This document shows positions 62,756-64,000 of a stretch of 64,000 bases of DNA, one piece after another. Position 1 is the stretch's first letter. Every line of letters begins with the position of its first letter. The stretch is taken from positions 1-64,000 of the forward strand of contig NZ_VIRL01000025.1 in NCBI RefSeq assembly GCF_006874465.1, in the 5' to 3' direction. Made by a program: the position numbers and the translations under genes. The notes under the pieces are model-generated. The model saw only the letters and a list, made by a program, of their open reading frames with translations. It had not been told where the DNA came from and did not search any database. The stretch comes from Microbispora bryophytorum (GTDB lineage: Bacteria > Actinomycetota > Actinomycetes > Streptosporangiales > Streptosporangiaceae).

Positions 62756-63751
62756 TCACGAGATGTGGTGGCAGGCGATGAACTGGCCGGGCCGCTTCTC
62801 CTCGAGCTGCGGTTCCTCCTGCGCGCACCGGTCGGTCGCCAGCGGGCAGCGGGTACGGAACCGGCATCCGCTCGGTGGGTTCAGCGGTGAGGGCAGGTCC
62901 TGGGCGGCCCCGTCCACGGAGGGCTTGATCCGCTCCCCCGTCACCCGGGGCACCGAGGCGAGGAGGAGCTGGGTGTAGGGGTGATGGACGGTCTCGCGGT
63001 CGAGCGCGTCCACCTCGAGCACCTCGGCGACCTTGCCGAGGTACATGACAAGGATCCGGTCGCTGATGTTCTTCACGACGCCGAGGTCGTGGGAGATGAA
63101 CATCATCGCCAGCCCGTGCTCGGCGCGGGTGCGCTTGAGCAGGTTGAGCATCTGGCTCTGGACCGAGACGTCGAGGCTGGCCAGGATCTCGTCGCAGATC
63201 AGGAGGCTGGGCCGCATCATCAGTGCCCGGGCGATCGAGACCCGCTGGCACTGGCCGCCGGACAGCTCGTGCGGGTAGCGGTTCCAGACCGTCGCGGAGT
63301 CGAGGCCGACGTCGTCGAGCAGCTCACGCGTCCGCTCCTCCAGCGCATGGCGGTCGCCGCCGCGGTGCCAGATCTCGACGCCTTCCTGGACGAGGTCCTT
63401 GACCTTGCGCCGCGGGTTCAGCGACGCCATCGGGTCCTGGAAGATCAGCTGCATCGCCACCCGGGTCTCGCGAAGCCGCTTCGCCGACAGGGTGCCGAGC
63501 TCGGTGTCGTCGAGGTTGACGACACCGCTGTTCGGGGCGGGCAGGTGCATCACGGCGCGTGCGACGGTGGACTTGCCGCAGCCGGACTCGCCGACGAACC
63601 CGACGGTCTCCCCCGGTGCGACGTCGAAGCTGACGCCGGACACGGCGTGGACGCGCCGGCCGCCCTTCGCGGGGAACTCGACCTGGAGGTCCTCGACCCG
63701 GAGCAGGGTGCTGCCGGCTTCGCGCAGGTGGGTCTTCCCTGTCCCTGCCAT
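62756..63751 (-). CDS. Oligopeptide/dipeptide-type ABC transporter ATPase (OppF-like)
   Basis: The 331-residue ATPase has Walker A GESGCGKST, the Q-loop, signature LSGGQCQRVSIARAL, Walker B LLICDEILASLD and the Opp-type C-terminal zinc or Cys region CRFRTRCPLATDRCAQEEP. It energises uptake of peptides or other solutes. ATG at 63751 overlaps the upstream partner stop (ATGA). The permease and binding-protein genes must lie beyond the right edge. Same strand as, and 32 bp before, the flavoprotein gene. Confidence 0.92.
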   Translation of the reverse strand: MAGTGKTHLREAGSTLLRVEDLQVEFPAKGGRRVHAVSGVSFDVAPGETVGFVGESGCGKSTVARAVMHLPAPNSGVVNLDDTELGTLSAKRLRETRVAMQLIFQDPMASLNPRRKVKDLVQEGVEIWHRGGDRHALEERTRELLDDVGLDSATVWNRYPHELSGGQCQRVSIARALMMRPSLLICDEILASLDVSVQSQMLNLLKRTRAEHGLAMMFISHDLGVVKNISDRILVMYLGKVAEVLEVDALDRETVHHPYTQLLLASVPRVTGERIKPSVDGAAQDLPSPLNPPSGCRFRTRCPLATDRCAQEEPQLEEKRPGQFIACHHIS

Positions 63752-64000
63752 CAGATGCTCACCTCCTGCGTGCTGCGGACCGCGTCGAGCGGGTAGAAGC
63801 AGGCGGCGCCATGGGACGGGATGCCGCCGCTCTCCAGGGAGGGCTCCTCCTCCCGGCACCGGCCCTGGACGAACCGGCAACGGGGGGCGAACCGGCATCC
63901 CGGGAACCGGTGGGCCGGGTCCGGTGGACGGCCGGGGATCGACACCAGCTCCGCCCGTGCCGGGTTCTCCAGGTGCGGTTTCGCGTCGAGCAGTGCCTGG
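63751..64000 (-). CDS. C-terminal part of OppD-like ABC transporter ATPase (cut by window edge)
   Basis: The last 82 codons of a second Opp-type ATPase are visible: SIPGRPPDPAHRFPGCRFAP and RCRFVQGRCREEEPSLE, the oligopeptide/dipeptide transporter C-terminal domain. The nucleotide-binding domain lies outside the window. Confidence 0.88.
   Translation of the reverse strand, partial: QALLDAKPHLENPARAELVSIPGRPPDPAHRFPGCRFAPRCRFVQGRCREEEPSLESGGIPSHGAACFYPLDAVRSTQEVSI

Overview
The window is high-GC actinobacterial chromosome. GTG and TTG starts are common, and it carries a mycothiol-type maleylpyruvate isomerase, a Pmt-type protein mannosyltransferase and the Glp/SepX division pair. The gene order matches the Mycobacterium tuberculosis Rv0985c-Rv1011 neighbourhood (galU, moeA/glp, rimJ, sepX/glpR, pmt, rsmI, metG, tatD, rsmA, ispE). 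A member of Streptosporangiales is my best guess; this is inference, not proof.

1-11 kb holds a family of secreted chymotrypsin-fold (V8/COG3591-like) proteins: one cut at the left edge, three on the plus strand, and one on the minus strand beyond uup-like ABC-F and ispE. The copies share TTG starts, a signal peptide, a leader hairpin and GC-rich terminators. Three of the four complete copies have Leu or Ile where the catalytic Ser should be. Those same three have a perfect CRP-type palindrome about 165-175 bp upstream of the predicted -10 box. The copy that keeps its Ser lacks that palindrome.

11-24 kb is mostly core: rsmA, tatD and metG; a polyprenol-phosphate sugar transferase and a GT-C membrane transferase; rsmI, pmt, and a VOC/WYL regulator pair. 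A double-truncation scar (TetR and TIGR03086 C-termini head to head) lies at 11.25 kb. A mirror-symmetric array of six repeats, about 53 bp apart, sits between the convergent GT-C and rsmI genes.

24-40 kb contains an orphan sensor kinase with periplasmic cysteines, a SUKH remnant, a decayed tRNA-like copy, a GNAT, a small membrane protein behind a tandemly duplicated initiation region, and tRNA-Ala. Then comes the division/molybdopterin operon galU-glp-moaC-mog-rimJ-sepX. After it are a folate cyclo-ligase, a K+/H+ antiporter, FmdB, MTA phosphorylase, a SAF-domain protein, a MarR/DUF1801 pair and a coiled-coil VanY peptidase.

40-50 kb starts at tRNA-Arg and looks like an eroded island: orphan hypothetical genes, a truncated NUDIX gene, efeO-efeB without efeU, a secreted phosphoesterase, ISL3 transposase debris and a HEAT-repeat protein.

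50-64 kb is catabolic. An IclR regulator faces a complete 3-hydroxybenzoate/gentisate operon (gentisate dioxygenase, fumarylpyruvate hydrolase, mycothiol-type maleylpyruvate isomerase, 3-hydroxybenzoate 6-hydroxylase). Next is an unassigned oxidative set: two SDRs, a CrtI-like flavoprotein, a dihydroxyphthalate-decarboxylase-like protein, an Fe-S old yellow enzyme, a ketosteroid-dehydrogenase-like flavoprotein and Opp-type transporter ATPases running off the right edge.
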